Positions 25,133-34,594 of a stretch of DNA of 64,000 bases are shown here, piece after piece. The stretch is from contig NZ_VUKE01000009.1 in NCBI RefSeq assembly GCF_009193175.1, positions 1-64,000 of the forward strand. Reading direction: 5' to 3'. Below the pieces are notes generated by a model. The model was not told the DNA's origin and searched no databases. It was given only the letters and a program-made list of their open reading frames with translations. The translations under genes were made by a program, and so were the position numbers. Origin of the DNA: Georgenia ruanii. GTDB taxonomy: Bacteria; Actinomycetota; Actinomycetes; Actinomycetales; Actinomycetaceae. Within the stretch, counting starts at the first letter, position 1; the number at the start of each line of letters is the position of its first letter.

Positions 25133-28100
25133 GCGCGCCTCCCCTCGAGCAGCGTGGACAGCTCCACGACCAGCGCGGCCGGCGGGCGCCACGCCATCAC
25201 CCCGTGCGGGGTGCCGTCGGTGACCGGGGTGCCCGGCCCGCACATGCCGCGTACGAACAGGTACAGCCCGCCGCCGAGGTGGCGCTCGGGGTCGTAGCCG
25301 CGCTGGCGCCAGCGCAGGAAGCGGTGCAGCGCGGCGAGGTAGAGCAGCAGCTGGAGCGGGTAGTGCGCCTGCATCATCGCCTCGGCCATGACCACCGGGC
25401 GGTAGTGCCAGGCGGTGAGGGGCTCCTCGGCCGGGCCGAGGCGGTTGGTCTTGTAGTCCGCGACGACGTAGCGGGGCTGCCCGGCGGCGTCGCGCAGGCG
25501 GAGGACGGCGTCGAGGCTGCCGGTGAGGTAGCCGCGCAGCTGGGCCGCGCCAAGCTCCCCGAGCAGGTCGGCGTAGGGGGCGAAGACGTCGTCGGCGGGC
25601 AGGTGGCGGCGCAGCAGCGCGGCGAGGTCGGCCAGGGTGGCGGCCACCCCGGCCGGGGCGTCCCCGCCGCCGAGGGGCAGCTCGAACTCCAGCTCGGCCA
25701 GCCGGTCGGCCGGGGCGACGTGGGCCAGCGTGACGCCGTCGGCGAGCGGGCCCAGCGGCGTGGCGAGGACCGGGGCGAGCCCGGCGGCGAGGTCCGTCGG
25801 GTCGACGCCGGGCACCCGGGCGGTCCCGGCCTCGCGGCACGCGCGCAGCAGCTCGGCGTCGAGGTCGGCGGCGCCGGTGTCGAGGTGCTCGAAGACGGTG
25901 TGCACGAGGGTGCCGAAGGCGGCGCCGGCGGGCATGTCGGCCAGCGGCGACGCCACCGCGCGGGCGGGGTCGGCCGGGCCGGCGCCGGCGTCCGGCCCGC
26001 CGGGGGCGCCGGCTGCGAGAGGCAGCTCGGCCTCGTCCAGGACCCCGGTGGTCTCCGGCTCGCTGGCGACGCCGGCCTGCTCGTGGGCGGCGGCGGTCAG
26101 CCCGGTGTAGGAGGTGCGCCGCCAGGTGAGGTCGAGGCGCCGGCCGAAGGCCGCGACGCCCAGCGCGGGCCGCGCGGCGGGCGGCGGGTCCCAGCGGGCC
26201 GGTGCCGGTCGCTCGGTCACCGGTTCCACGGCCATCGCGCCGCCGGCGCGCGCGGCCAGGGCCGCAAGGGCCGCTGTGATCTTCTCGTCGGTGCCGGCCG
26301 CGACCCGGTCCGGCGGCTGCTGGCCGGGGGCGTGGCCGCCGAAGAGGAGGCGGCTGAGCGGCCCGGCGGCGGAGTTCGACGAGGGCGCCCAGTGCACGAC
26401 CACCTGGGCGGCGGCGCGGGTCAGCGCCACGTAGAGCAGGCGCAGGTCCTCCCCGCGTTCCTCGGCCAGGTGACGCTCCCGGGCGGCGTCATAGCCGGCG
26501 TCCTGCTCGCCGCCGACGTGCAGGAGCCGGGTGCCGGCATCGTCGTGGAAGTGCAGGATCGGCGGGGTCCTGCTCTCGTAGCGGTCCCAGCCGAAGGGCA
26601 CGTAGACGACCGGGAACTCCAGGCCCTTGCTGGCGTGGACGGTGACCACCTGGACGGCGGCGGCGTCGGTCTCGAGCCGGCGGCTGCGCTCCTCGGCGTA
26701 GTCCTCGGCGGCCTCGGCGATGCGGCGGCGCAGCCAGTCGGTCAGGGCGGCCGTGCCGAGGTGGTCCTGGACCGCGGCCAGGTGCAGCGTCTGGCCCACG
26801 TGGCGCAGGTCGGTCAGCGTGCGCTCGCCGGTGCTGGTGCGCATGAGCCGCTCGGCGACGCCGTCCTCGCTGACCGCCTCGAGCAGGGCGGCCACGCCCC
26901 GGTCGGCGAGGGCCCGGGCCCAGGCGCGCACCCGGTCGGAGAGCTCGTCGCGGGCGGCGTCGTCCGCACCGGCGAGCCGGGCGGCGTCCCAGCCGACGAA
27001 GGGGGTCAGGGCCAGCGCGGCGGTGCGCCCGGTGTGGCCGGGCTGCTCCAGGGCGGTGAGCAGGGTGAGCCAGTACCCGGCGGCGGGGGTGCCGAAGACG
27101 CTGGACAGGCCGGAGACCACGGCGGGGACCCCGGCGGCGGCGAGGGCGTCGCGCACGGCCAGGGCGTCGGCGTTGCGGCGGGCCAGCACGGCGACGTCGC
27201 GCGGCTGGAGCGGGCGCCAGGCGCCGCCCTGGCGCAGGCGGGTGGCGCCGAGCTGGCGGACGACGTCCGCCGCGACGTCGGCGGCGAGGAGGTCGCGGAC
27301 CTCCCCGACCCGGGGGTTGCTCGTGCCCCGCTTGCCGAAGGGCGCGCGGGTGACGTGCCGCAGCCGCACCGGGGCGCCGCCGTCGAGGCGCCGGCCGGTG
27401 TGCTCGGCGTCGACCGGGCGCACCACGATGGCGGCGTCGCCCAGCGCGGCGCCGCCGAGGAGGGCGTCGAGGCCGCGCAGCAGCGGCTCGTCGCTGCGCC
27501 AGTTGCGGCCCAGGGTGGCGGTGGCGGTGGCGTCGCGGCGGGCGGCGAGGTAGGTGACGACGTCGCCGCCGCGGAAGGCGTAGATGGCCTGCTTGGGGTC
27601 GCCGATGAGCACGAGGGTGCGGTTGCCGTGGAAGGCGGTGCGCAGGATCTCCCACTGCACCGGGTCCGTGTCCTGGAACTCGTCGACGAGCACCACCCGG
27701 TAGCGGGCGCGGACCCGCTCGGCGGCGGCCGGGCCGTGCGCGGGGTCGGTGAGGGCGTCGCGCAGCAGCACGAGCAGGTCGTCGTAGTCGAGCAGGCGGC
27801 GCTCCCGCTTGCGGCGGCGCACCTCCCCGGCGACGTCCCGGGCGAAGGCGTAGCGGTGCCCGGCGAGGGAGTCGGCCGGGGCGGCGGCGGGCTCGAGGCG
27901 GGCCTGGTGGTCGCTGACGGCGGCCCTGGCCACCTCGCGGGCGTCGGCGGGGGTGAGCGCCGGCTGCGCCGCCCCGGCGTAGCGCCGGATGTAGAGGTCG
28001 TCGACGGCCTCCTCGACGAGGTCGGCGATGTCCGGGACGAAGGTGGCGTCGGCGTCGACGTCGCCGGCCACGCCCAGGGAGGCGAGCATCTGCTGGCAGA

Positions 28101-28497
28101 AGCCGTGGGTGGTGGTGATGGTGGCGGCGTCGAACTGGGCCAGGGCGCGGGTGAGGCGCCGGCGCCGCCGGTCGAGCTCGGCGTCGTCGACGGCGGCCAG
28201 GTGGCGCACGACGGCGTCGTCGCTGTCGCGGGCCTGCGGCGCGCGCAGCTCCCGTTCGGCGGAGACGAGGCGCTCGCGCACCCGGTCGCGCAGCTCGGAG
28301 GTGGCGGCGCGGCCGAAGGTGACGAGCATGAGGTCGGCCAGCTCGGCGACGCCCTCGGCGACGTAGCGGGTGGCCAGGGCCGCGATGGTGAACGTCTTGC
28401 CGGTGCCGGCGCTGGCCTCGAGGACGGTGGTTCCGGTGGGCAGGTCGCCGCAGATGTCGAACACGGCCGGGGTGTCGAGGGTCAGCGGCTGAGTCAT
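25129..28497 (-). CDS. recB: RecBCD exonuclease V beta subunit
   Basis: 1122-residue UvrD-type helicase fused to a C-terminal nuclease. Walker A (LEASAGTGKTFTI) is near the N-terminus, VLVDEFQDTDPVQW is the DExx box, and LLYVALTRA is motif VI. The RecB nuclease signature SLDAVLRL...VVADYKTN has the catalytic Asp-Tyr-Lys near 1014-1016. The enzyme resects DNA ends and loads RecA. The start ATG overlaps the recC stop and the stop overlaps the recD start, so expression is coupled. Length is near the E. coli protein (1180). Confidence 0.94.
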   Translation of the reverse strand: MTQPLTLDTPAVFDICGDLPTGTTVLEASAGTGKTFTIAALATRYVAEGVAELADLMLVTFGRAATSELRDRVRERLVSAERELRAPQARDSDDAVVRHLAAVDDAELDRRRRRLTRALAQFDAATITTTHGFCQQMLASLGVAGDVDADATFVPDIADLVEEAVDDLYIRRYAGAAQPALTPADAREVARAAVSDHQARLEPAAAPADSLAGHRYAFARDVAGEVRRRKRERRLLDYDDLLVLLRDALTDPAHGPAAAERVRARYRVVLVDEFQDTDPVQWEILRTAFHGNRTLVLIGDPKQAIYAFRGGDVVTYLAARRDATATATLGRNWRSDEPLLRGLDALLGGAALGDAAIVVRPVDAEHTGRRLDGGAPVRLRHVTRAPFGKRGTSNPRVGEVRDLLAADVAADVVRQLGATRLRQGGAWRPLQPRDVAVLARRNADALAVRDALAAAGVPAVVSGLSSVFGTPAAGYWLTLLTALEQPGHTGRTAALALTPFVGWDAARLAGADDAARDELSDRVRAWARALADRGVAALLEAVSEDGVAERLMRTSTGERTLTDLRHVGQTLHLAAVQDHLGTAALTDWLRRRIAEAAEDYAEERSRRLETDAAAVQVVTVHASKGLEFPVVYVPFGWDRYESRTPPILHFHDDAGTRLLHVGGEQDAGYDAARERHLAEERGEDLRLLYVALTRAAAQVVVHWAPSSNSAAGPLSRLLFGGHAPGQQPPDRVAAGTDEKITAALAALAARAGGAMAVEPVTERPAPARWDPPPAARPALGVAAFGRRLDLTWRRTSYTGLTAAAHEQAGVASEPETTGVLDEAELPLAAGAPGGPDAGAGPADPARAVASPLADMPAGAAFGTLVHTVFEHLDTGAADLDAELLRACREAGTARVPGVDPTDLAAGLAPVLATPLGPLADGVTLAHVAPADRLAELEFELPLGGGDAPAGVAATLADLAALLRRHLPADDVFAPYADLLGELGAAQLRGYLTGSLDAVLRLRDAAGQPRYVVADYKTNRLGPAEEPLTAWHYRPVVMAEAMMQAHYPLQLLLYLAALHRFLRWRQRGYDPERHLGGGLYLFVRGMCGPGTPVTDGTPHGVMAWRPPAALVVELSTLLEGRRA

Positions 28498-31400
28498 GGG
28501 TGCTCCGTCTCCTCGTGCGCGAGCAGCGGGTCCCACACCCGGCGGGCCAGCACGCCCAGCCGCGTGCGGTCCTCGGGCCACCCGGCCTGCTCGTCCGGGC
28601 CGGGGGTGCCGGCAAGGTCGGCCAGGTCGGCCTCGCCCCACACCAGCAGGTGGTGCTCGTCGGTGCGCTCGAACCCGCCGCGCCAGTCGCGGTCGGCGTC
28701 CTCGAGAGCTTGGGCCTCGGTGTTGTGGGCGGCCCGGCTGGTCGCGTACGCGCAGGCGGCGGCGACCGGGAGCGGCAGGGGCTCGCGGCGGGCGCTGGTG
28801 CCCAGCGCCACGAGCTCGTCGAGCCACGCCGCCGCCCGGGTCGGGTCCGGCGCGCGCAGGGTCGCGACCAGGGCGCCGGGCCGCTTGCCCGGGGCGCGGC
28901 CGACGGTGACGGCGCGCCAGGGGCGGGCCGGGTCGGCGGCGGTCAGGGCGAGCAGCTGCACCCAGGCGCGCAGCCGGTGCTTGGGCGCCAGCCGGGAGTA
29001 GGTCGCGCGCAGCACCGTGCCGTCGCGGACGCCGGGCACCGTGCCGGCGAGAACCGTCCCGGACGGCAGCGTGGTGCGGACGTCGGCGACGCGGGCCTCG
29101 GTGCCGGCGAGGCGGCGGGCGGCCTCGGCGATGGGGGCGACGCGGTCGGCGAGGTCGACCAGGGTGGCGCGGCCGAGCTCCTTGGGCGGGACCTCGCCGC
29201 GGCGCCACTCGGCGTTGACCGCCTGGCGGGGGTCGGCCCCGGCGAGGCGGGCGGTGAGCAGCCGGTCGCCGACCTGCCAGGACTCCAGGGGGTCGAGGTC
29301 CAGCGGGAGGCGGTCCTCGACGTCCTCGGTCTCCCCGGCCAGGGAGACCTGCAGGCGCTGGCGCAGGAACCACTTGACCGGGTGCTCGAGCGCGGCGACG
29401 AGGTCGTCGAGGTCGAGCACCGCCGGCGCCGGCTCCTCCGGCAGCGGGGCCGGCAGGAACGGGGCGGCGGCGGCGCGGGGGCCGCGCCCGGCCAGGGCGG
29501 CGCGGTGGGCGGTGGCGTCGAAGCTGAACGGGCCGGGCCGGCCCAGCGCCCCGGGGGTGTAGTTGCGCTCGTCGACCACCTGCAGCGGGTGGCGCACGAG
29601 GAGGTGCTCGCGCACCGGCCGGCCGTCGGGGGTGGTGGCGGCGGCGTCGAGGGCGTCGAGCAGCTCACCGACCGGCACCGCCGGCGGGCGGGCGGTGCCG
29701 GTGCGCTCGTCGGCGCCGCTGTAGAGCAGCACGAGCCGCTCCCCCGCGGCGGCCACGGCGTCGAGGAAGAGCTGGCGGTCCTCGCTGCGCCGGTCCCGCT
29801 CGCCCAGGCACGGCTCGCGCAGCAGCACGTCGTCGCCGTCGCTGCCGCCCCCGCGGGGGAAGGCGCCGTCGTCGAGGCCGAGCAGGCACACCACCCGGTG
29901 CGGGACGGCCCGCATGGGCTCCAGCGAGCACACGGTCAGCGCCCCGGTGCGGAAGCCCGCGCGGGTGGGCCGGCCCTGCAGGCGGTCGGCGAGCAGGGCC
30001 CGCACGTCCGGCAGGCGCAGCTCGGCGTCCTCGCGGCCCGCGGCGGCGGCCCGGACGTCGGCGAGCACCCAGCGGGCCTGGACGGCCTGCCAGTCCTCGC
30101 CGGGGGCGGGCTCGGCGAGCAGGGTGAGGGCGCGGTCCAGGCGGTCGAGCCAGGTGCCCAGCGGGTGGGCGCCGTCGAGGGTGGCGAGGACGGCGGCGAG
30201 GCGGTCGAGCAGCTCGGCCAGTCGCCCGGCGAGGTCGATGTCGGTGCTGTCGACGTCGTCGAGCGGCAGCGCCGGGCCGAGGTAGCGGTAGTCCTCCTCG
30301 GCCATGGCGGCGCCGAGCAGGAGCCGGTCGAGGGCGAGGTCCCAGGTGCCCTGGCCGAGGGCGGGCAGTCCGAACCGCTCGCGGCGGGCGAGGTTCTCGC
30401 CCCAGTGCACGCCGGTCTGGACCGACCAGTCGCGGACGCGGGCGAGGTCGTCGTCGTCGAGCCGGAACTTGCGGCGCACCGGCTCGGTCGCGGCCAGGTC
30501 GAGCACCTCCGAGGCGGTGACGCGCCCGTCGGCGAGGTCGAGCAGGGCGGCGAGCAGGCCGAGGAGGGGGTTGACGTGCCGGGCCGAGCGGTCGGCCAGG
30601 CGCACCCGCAGGGTCTGGCCGGGGTGGACGGCGTGGCCGGGTTCGCCGCCCTCGGCCGCGAGGCCGAAGGTGGCGGCGACGAGCGGGGCGACCGCCTCGA
30701 CGTCGGGGCACATGACGATGACGTCGCGCGGCTCGAGGGTGGGGTCCGCGGCGAACAGCCCGGCGAGCACCTCGCGCAGCACCTGGACCTGCCGGGTGGG
30801 CCCGAAGCAGGCGTGCACCTCGACGCTGCGGTCCTCCTCGGCGAGGACGTGGGGGGCGTCGGCGGGCGCGTCGGCGCGCACCCGCCGTTGCAGCGCGCCG
30901 AGCAGGGTCGGCGGGGGCTCGGGCGCCGGGTGGTGGACGTCGGCCGCGTCGCCGAGGGCGGCGAGGCGCTGCTGGAGCTCGGTGGCGTCGCGGGCCATCG
31001 AGGCGAGCAGCGGGTGCCCGGCGAGCGTCTGCTGCGCGCGGCGGCGTGGGGAGGCGGGGGCCGGGGCGGCGGCGACCTTCTCCCACAGCGCCGGGGAGGG
31101 ATGGGGCAGCCACAGGTGGACGTCGCGGTGCGCGCCGAGGGCGTGCAGGACCCGCAGCTGGTCCTCGGGCACCCGGGTGGGCCCGAACACCGACAGCCGG
31201 GCCGGCAGGTCGGCGCTCTCGGGCCGGTCGGTCAGCAGGCGCAGGGCGTCGTCGAGCCGCTCGGCGGGGCTGGGCGTGCCCAGCCGCTCGCGCAGCAGGC
31301 GCCACAGCCGCGGCTGCCAGGCCAGGTCGGCGGGCACGGCCCCGCCCGAGCCGTCGTCGTCGCGGCCGACGGCCCAGGCGCGGACCATGGCGGGGCGCTG

Positions 31401-31850
31401 GGCCGCGTAGGAGGTGAAGAGCCGCGCGAGGTGGCGGGCGACCCCCAGTCGGCGCCCGCGGCGGACGTCGTCGTCGGTGCCGACGCCGAGATGGCGGCCC
31501 AGGGCGGCGCACCACGGCTCGCCGGCGACCTCGTCGACGACCTCGAGCAGCGGCCAGCTGAGGTGCTCGGCCCGCCAGGGGTCGGCGTCGCGGTCGAGGC
31601 CGAGGGTCGTGGCGAGCACCTCGCCGACCAGGCGGGCCGGCGAGCCGAACGTGACGTTGGCGCACACCCCCGCCTCGCCCGGGGCGGCGCCGAGGTGGTG
31701 GGACAGGCGCTGGGCGAGCCAGCGCTCCACCCCGCGGGTGGGGACGGCGACGACGTCGGGCGCGAAGGGGTCCTCCGGCGGCTCGGCGAGCAGCGCGGCC
31801 AGCGGGCCGACGAGCGCGTCGGCGCGTTCGGAGCGGTGCAGGTGCAGCAC
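28494..31850 (-). CDS. recC: RecBCD exonuclease V gamma subunit
   Basis: 1118-residue RecC. It begins VLHLHRSERADALV, the standard RecC N-terminus. The GTG at 31850 has GAGG six to nine bases upstream and is preferred to an earlier in-frame start. PTRGVERWLAQRLS, DVIVMCPDVE, MRAVPHRVVCLLGLDDGAFPR and the C-terminal PVKWFLRQRL are typical blocks of the inactivated helicase/nuclease that recognises Chi. First gene of recC-recB-recD. The upstream region to 32117 shows no clear promoter. Confidence 0.93.
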   Translation of the reverse strand: MLHLHRSERADALVGPLAALLAEPPEDPFAPDVVAVPTRGVERWLAQRLSHHLGAAPGEAGVCANVTFGSPARLVGEVLATTLGLDRDADPWRAEHLSWPLLEVVDEVAGEPWCAALGRHLGVGTDDDVRRGRRLGVARHLARLFTSYAAQRPAMVRAWAVGRDDDGSGGAVPADLAWQPRLWRLLRERLGTPSPAERLDDALRLLTDRPESADLPARLSVFGPTRVPEDQLRVLHALGAHRDVHLWLPHPSPALWEKVAAAPAPASPRRRAQQTLAGHPLLASMARDATELQQRLAALGDAADVHHPAPEPPPTLLGALQRRVRADAPADAPHVLAEEDRSVEVHACFGPTRQVQVLREVLAGLFAADPTLEPRDVIVMCPDVEAVAPLVAATFGLAAEGGEPGHAVHPGQTLRVRLADRSARHVNPLLGLLAALLDLADGRVTASEVLDLAATEPVRRKFRLDDDDLARVRDWSVQTGVHWGENLARRERFGLPALGQGTWDLALDRLLLGAAMAEEDYRYLGPALPLDDVDSTDIDLAGRLAELLDRLAAVLATLDGAHPLGTWLDRLDRALTLLAEPAPGEDWQAVQARWVLADVRAAAAGREDAELRLPDVRALLADRLQGRPTRAGFRTGALTVCSLEPMRAVPHRVVCLLGLDDGAFPRGGGSDGDDVLLREPCLGERDRRSEDRQLFLDAVAAAGERLVLLYSGADERTGTARPPAVPVGELLDALDAAATTPDGRPVREHLLVRHPLQVVDERNYTPGALGRPGPFSFDATAHRAALAGRGPRAAAAPFLPAPLPEEPAPAVLDLDDLVAALEHPVKWFLRQRLQVSLAGETEDVEDRLPLDLDPLESWQVGDRLLTARLAGADPRQAVNAEWRRGEVPPKELGRATLVDLADRVAPIAEAARRLAGTEARVADVRTTLPSGTVLAGTVPGVRDGTVLRATYSRLAPKHRLRAWVQLLALTAADPARPWRAVTVGRAPGKRPGALVATLRAPDPTRAAAWLDELVALGTSARREPLPLPVAAACAYATSRAAHNTEAQALEDADRDWRGGFERTDEHHLLVWGEADLADLAGTPGPDEQAGWPEDRTRLGVLARRVWDPLLAHEETEHP

Positions 31851-32117
31851 GCGGCCTCGCCTCCCTCTGGTCTCTCGCGCCCCAACCCTATTTCGGCCCG
31901 CTGACATCCCGGCGCTCGCCCCACCGTGGCCCGCCCGGGAGCCGCTCCCGGCCTACGACCAGACGGCGGCGGTCCTGCTCACCGAGCGCGCGCTGGACTT
32001 CCTCCGGGACGTCTGACGGGGGCGGCGGGACCGGCGCGTCGGGCGGGCCTGAGGGCCTTGCGGGCGGGCCCCGGCGCGCGGAGACTCGACGGCACACCAG
32101 CGAGGGAGGGGGTCCAC

Positions 32118-32270
32118 ATGAGCACGCCCAGCCCGGACGAGGCCATCGGGATGGAGAACGATCCCTATATCGACGAGCGCGAGCACGCGCACGAGGCGCG
32201 GAGCGAGCGCGCGGAGGCCGCCACGGACACCGCCGAGGGCGAGGAGACCGGGCCCACGAGCGGCCGGTAG
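32118..32270 (+). CDS. small acidic hypothetical protein
   Basis: 50-residue hydrophilic protein, MSTPSPDEAIGMENDPYIDE followed by a Glu/Ala/Arg-rich tail. No cysteine and no hydrophobic segment; it is probably disordered. Support comes from GGGAGGGGG about eight bases before the ATG and strong G/C third positions. It lies alone between recC (divergent) and lysE (convergent). Function unrecognised. Confidence 0.55.
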   Translation: MSTPSPDEAIGMENDPYIDEREHAHEARSERAEAATDTAEGEETGPTSGR

Positions 32271-32314
32271 CCCCGAGCGTCCGCCCGCCGCCGACGTCCG
32301 CCGATCACGAGCCG

Positions 32315-32911
32315 TCAGCCGCTCGCCAGCCGGACCGCGAGGGCGATCATGACGGCGCCGATGACGACGTCGAGCACCCGCCAGGTGGCGGGCCGGCGCA
32401 GCACCGGCGCGGCGGCGCGGGCGCCGAACCCCAGGGCGGTGAACCACAGCACGCTGCCGGCCACCGCCCCGGTCGCGAACCACCAGCGGTCGGCGCCGTA
32501 CTGGTTGGCGACGGAGCCGAGCATGAGCACCGTGTCCAGGTAGACGTGGGGGTTGAGGTAGGTCAGCGCCAGCGTGGTCGCCACCACCCGGCGGCGCCCG
32601 GCCGCCCGGCCCGCCAGGGGGTCCAGGCCCTGCGGCCGGCGCGCGCTCCACAGCGAGCGCAGCCCGTACACCAGCAGGTAGGCCGCGCCGACCCAGCGCA
32701 GCACGGCCAGCGCCGTCGGGTGCTCGCGCACCACGGCGCCGACGCCGCTCACGCCGAGAACGATGAGCACCGCGTCCGAGGCGGCGCAGATGGCGACCAC
32801 GACGGCGATGTGGTTGCGGGTCAGCCCCTGGCGCAGCACGAAGGCGTTCTGGGCGCCGATGGCGACGATCAGCGAGAGCCCGGTGAGCAGGCCGGAGAGA
32901 ACCGAGGACAC
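32315..32911 (-). CDS. lysE: LysE/ArgO-family basic amino acid exporter
   Basis: 198-residue membrane protein with about six hydrophobic segments. GAQNAFVLRQG at 19-29 and TYLNPHVYLDTV, with its conserved Asp, are signatures of the lysine/arginine exporters. Normal length. GTG start at 32911. The minus-strand sequence TAGGGT, seven bases before this GTG, suggests a leaderless or very short leader transcript. It is divergent from the LysG-type activator, the arrangement known from Corynebacterium, where excess lysine or arginine triggers export. Confidence 0.88.
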   Translation of the reverse strand: MSSVLSGLLTGLSLIVAIGAQNAFVLRQGLTRNHIAVVVAICAASDAVLIVLGVSGVGAVVREHPTALAVLRWVGAAYLLVYGLRSLWSARRPQGLDPLAGRAAGRRRVVATTLALTYLNPHVYLDTVLMLGSVANQYGADRWWFATGAVAGSVLWFTALGFGARAAAPVLRRPATWRVLDVVIGAVMIALAVRLASG

Positions 32912-32981
32912 CCGATCGACCCTAGGGAGCCTCTCGCGTGAAGGGAAGCGACAGTTTCTTCACGATCGTTAGCATCGCTTC
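32912..32981. promoter_or_regulatory. lysE/lysG divergent promoter region
   Basis: Seventy bases hold both starts. On the minus strand, TAGGGT (32919-32924) is seven bases before the lysE GTG. On the plus strand, TAGCAT (32970-32975) is six bases before the lysG ATG. Both match the TANNNT -10 form and place the transcription start at or next to the start codon. No Shine-Dalgarno sequence is present for lysG. The AT-rich centre (ACAGTTTCTTCACGATCGTT) is the likely LysG binding area. Confidence 0.55.
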
Positions 32982-33857
32982 ATGTCCTTCCGCACGGAGC
33001 AGCTGGCCGCGCTGGTCGCCATCGTCGACCACGGCACCTTCGACGCCGCCGCCCGGCGCCTGTCGGTGACGCCGTCGGCGATCAGCCAGCGCATCCGGGC
33101 CCTGGAGTCCCAGCTCGGGCAGGTCGTCCTCGTCCGCACGACGCCCGTGCGCACCACGCCCGCCGGCGCCGTGGTGCTGCGCCTGGCCCGCCAGCAGCAG
33201 CTGCTCGAGCGCGAGGCCGTCGCCGAGCTCGCCGCCGGCGACGGCCCGACCCTGGACCTGCCCGTCGCGGTCAACGCCGACTCCCTGGCCACCTGGTTCG
33301 TCGGCGTGCTCGCCGAGTGCGCGGCGTGGGACGACGTCGTCCTGCGGCTGGAGGTGGAGGACCAGGACCACTCCGCGGCCCTGCTGCGAACCGGCGCCGT
33401 CCTCGGGGCGGTGACCTCCGACCCCGTCGCGGTGCAGGGCTGCGCCGTCGAGCGGCTGGGCGTCATGCGCTACCTGCCGGTGGCCACCCCGGCCCTCGCC
33501 CGGCGCCACACCAGCGGCCGCGGCCCGGACTGGGCGGCGATGCCCGTCGTCCGCTTCAACGCCAAGGACGAGCTGCAGGACCGGCTGCTCGCCGCCCACG
33601 GCGTGACGGGGTCCGGCCGCACCCACGTGGTCCCCTCCTCGGAGGGCTTCCTCGCCGCCGTGCGGGCGGGGCTGGGCTGGGGTGTGGTGCCCGAGGCGCA
33701 GCTCGGCGACGATCTGCGGACCGGACGCCTGGTCCGCCTCGATGCCCGGGACCGGGTCGACGTGCCGCTGTACTGGCAGTGCTGGCGGCTGCGCTCGGCC
33801 CACCTCGACCGCATCACCGCGGCCGTCAGGGCGGCGGCGGCCACCCTGCGCCGCTGA
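32982..33857 (+). CDS. lysG: LysR-family regulator LysG/ArgP
   Basis: 291-residue LysR protein of the ArgP/LysG branch. The helix-turn-helix is GTFDAAARRLSVTPSAISQR. The effector domain has NADSLATWF and VVRFNAKDELQ, both typical of this branch. It should sense lysine, arginine or histidine and activate the divergent lysE. No ribosome-binding site precedes the ATG; instead a TAGCAT box lies six bases ahead, suggesting leaderless translation. Confidence 0.88.
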   Translation: MSFRTEQLAALVAIVDHGTFDAAARRLSVTPSAISQRIRALESQLGQVVLVRTTPVRTTPAGAVVLRLARQQQLLEREAVAELAAGDGPTLDLPVAVNADSLATWFVGVLAECAAWDDVVLRLEVEDQDHSAALLRTGAVLGAVTSDPVAVQGCAVERLGVMRYLPVATPALARRHTSGRGPDWAAMPVVRFNAKDELQDRLLAAHGVTGSGRTHVVPSSEGFLAAVRAGLGWGVVPEAQLGDDLRTGRLVRLDARDRVDVPLYWQCWRLRSAHLDRITAAVRAAAATLRR

Positions 33858-33974
33858 GCCGTCGCGCGGGTCACCACCCGACGTGGCCCTCCTCGGCGCG
33901 TCGGTCCCCGCCGATGTCAGTGGTCGGGTTCATCGTGGAAACCGACCGAACGTCGCGGACGAAGGGGGAAGCGC

Positions 33975-34175
33975 ATGACCGCCATCGCGCTCGAGGTCGA
34001 CCTCGAGATGGAGCAGGCCTGGGGGCTGGCCGACCTCGCAGGGGCCGTGGCCGAGGACGCCATCGACCCCTCCGCGGACCCGAACCGGGTGTGGTGCGAG
34101 TTCTCGCGGGGGCCGGCGATCGTCGTCGGCGGCTTCTGCGAGCACTGCGGCGCCCGGGACCACGACGACCTCTGA
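33975..34175 (+). CDS. small hypothetical protein with cysteine knuckle
   Basis: 66-residue soluble protein. The C-terminal third has WCEFSRG and GGFCEHCGARDH: three cysteines (one plus a CxxC) and nearby histidines that could hold a metal. The N-terminal half is acidic. GAAGGGGGAAG precedes the ATG. No family recognised. It stands alone after lysG. Confidence 0.6.
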   Translation: MTAIALEVDLEMEQAWGLADLAGAVAEDAIDPSADPNRVWCEFSRGPAIVVGGFCEHCGARDHDDL

Positions 34176-34250
34176 GCGGCGCGCCGTCCGCGGCGGTGAC
34201 GCGCCCGGCAGCGCCCCCCGGTCGGCCGGGTCCATGACGACGGTCGCGGC

Positions 34251-34594
34251 CCCTCGGCTCCTCGACGTCGTCAGGCGAGCCGCGAGACGGCGACCTTCAC
34301 CCGCAAGGGGCCGCCCACGCCGGTCGACCGAGGGCAGCATCAACCGCTCGTGGTCCGCGCCGTCGCTCGAGAGCCGGTTCCACAGGGGCTGACGCGGCTC
34401 CGCCACCGGAAGCCCGACGGCGAGGTCGAGCAGAGGCCGGCCATGTCCGGGAGGACCTGCTCGAGGGTGTGCGTGGCGTGCAGCGGGCCCAGGTCCGCGG
34501 TGAGCCAGGGATCGGTGACACCGTCCGGGCCGCCGTGCGCGTGCGTGTCGATCGGCGCTCCGGGCCGGACCTCCTCGCCCCGGGCGCCGGGGGC
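34251..34594 (-). pseudogene. possible frameshifted gene remnant, unknown family
   Basis: This is most of the 419-bp stretch (34176-34594) that lacks an intact gene. Two minus-strand frames look coding in turn. From 34594 to about 34436 one frame reads PIDTHAHG...WLTADLGPLHATHTLEQ with nearly all codons ending in G or C. After a one-base shift another frame reads LLDLAVGLPVAEPRQPLWNR and on through ERLMLPSVDRRGRPLA to about 34251. There is no start codon, and the ArsR-type gene's stop immediately precedes it. A single sequencing error or a decayed gene would both explain this. The remaining 34176-34250 shows nothing. Confidence 0.3.

Noticed and set aside
25204-31904. Long plus-strand open frames opposite recB and recC
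   Set aside because: Antisense shadows of genes with clear helicase and nuclease motifs; Gly/Gln/Val-rich text with no family.
31926-32117. N-terminal extension of the 50-residue acidic protein
   Set aside because: The extension is Gly/Arg/Ala/Pro-rich shadow text; the ATG at 32118 has a strong GGGAGGGGG ahead of it.
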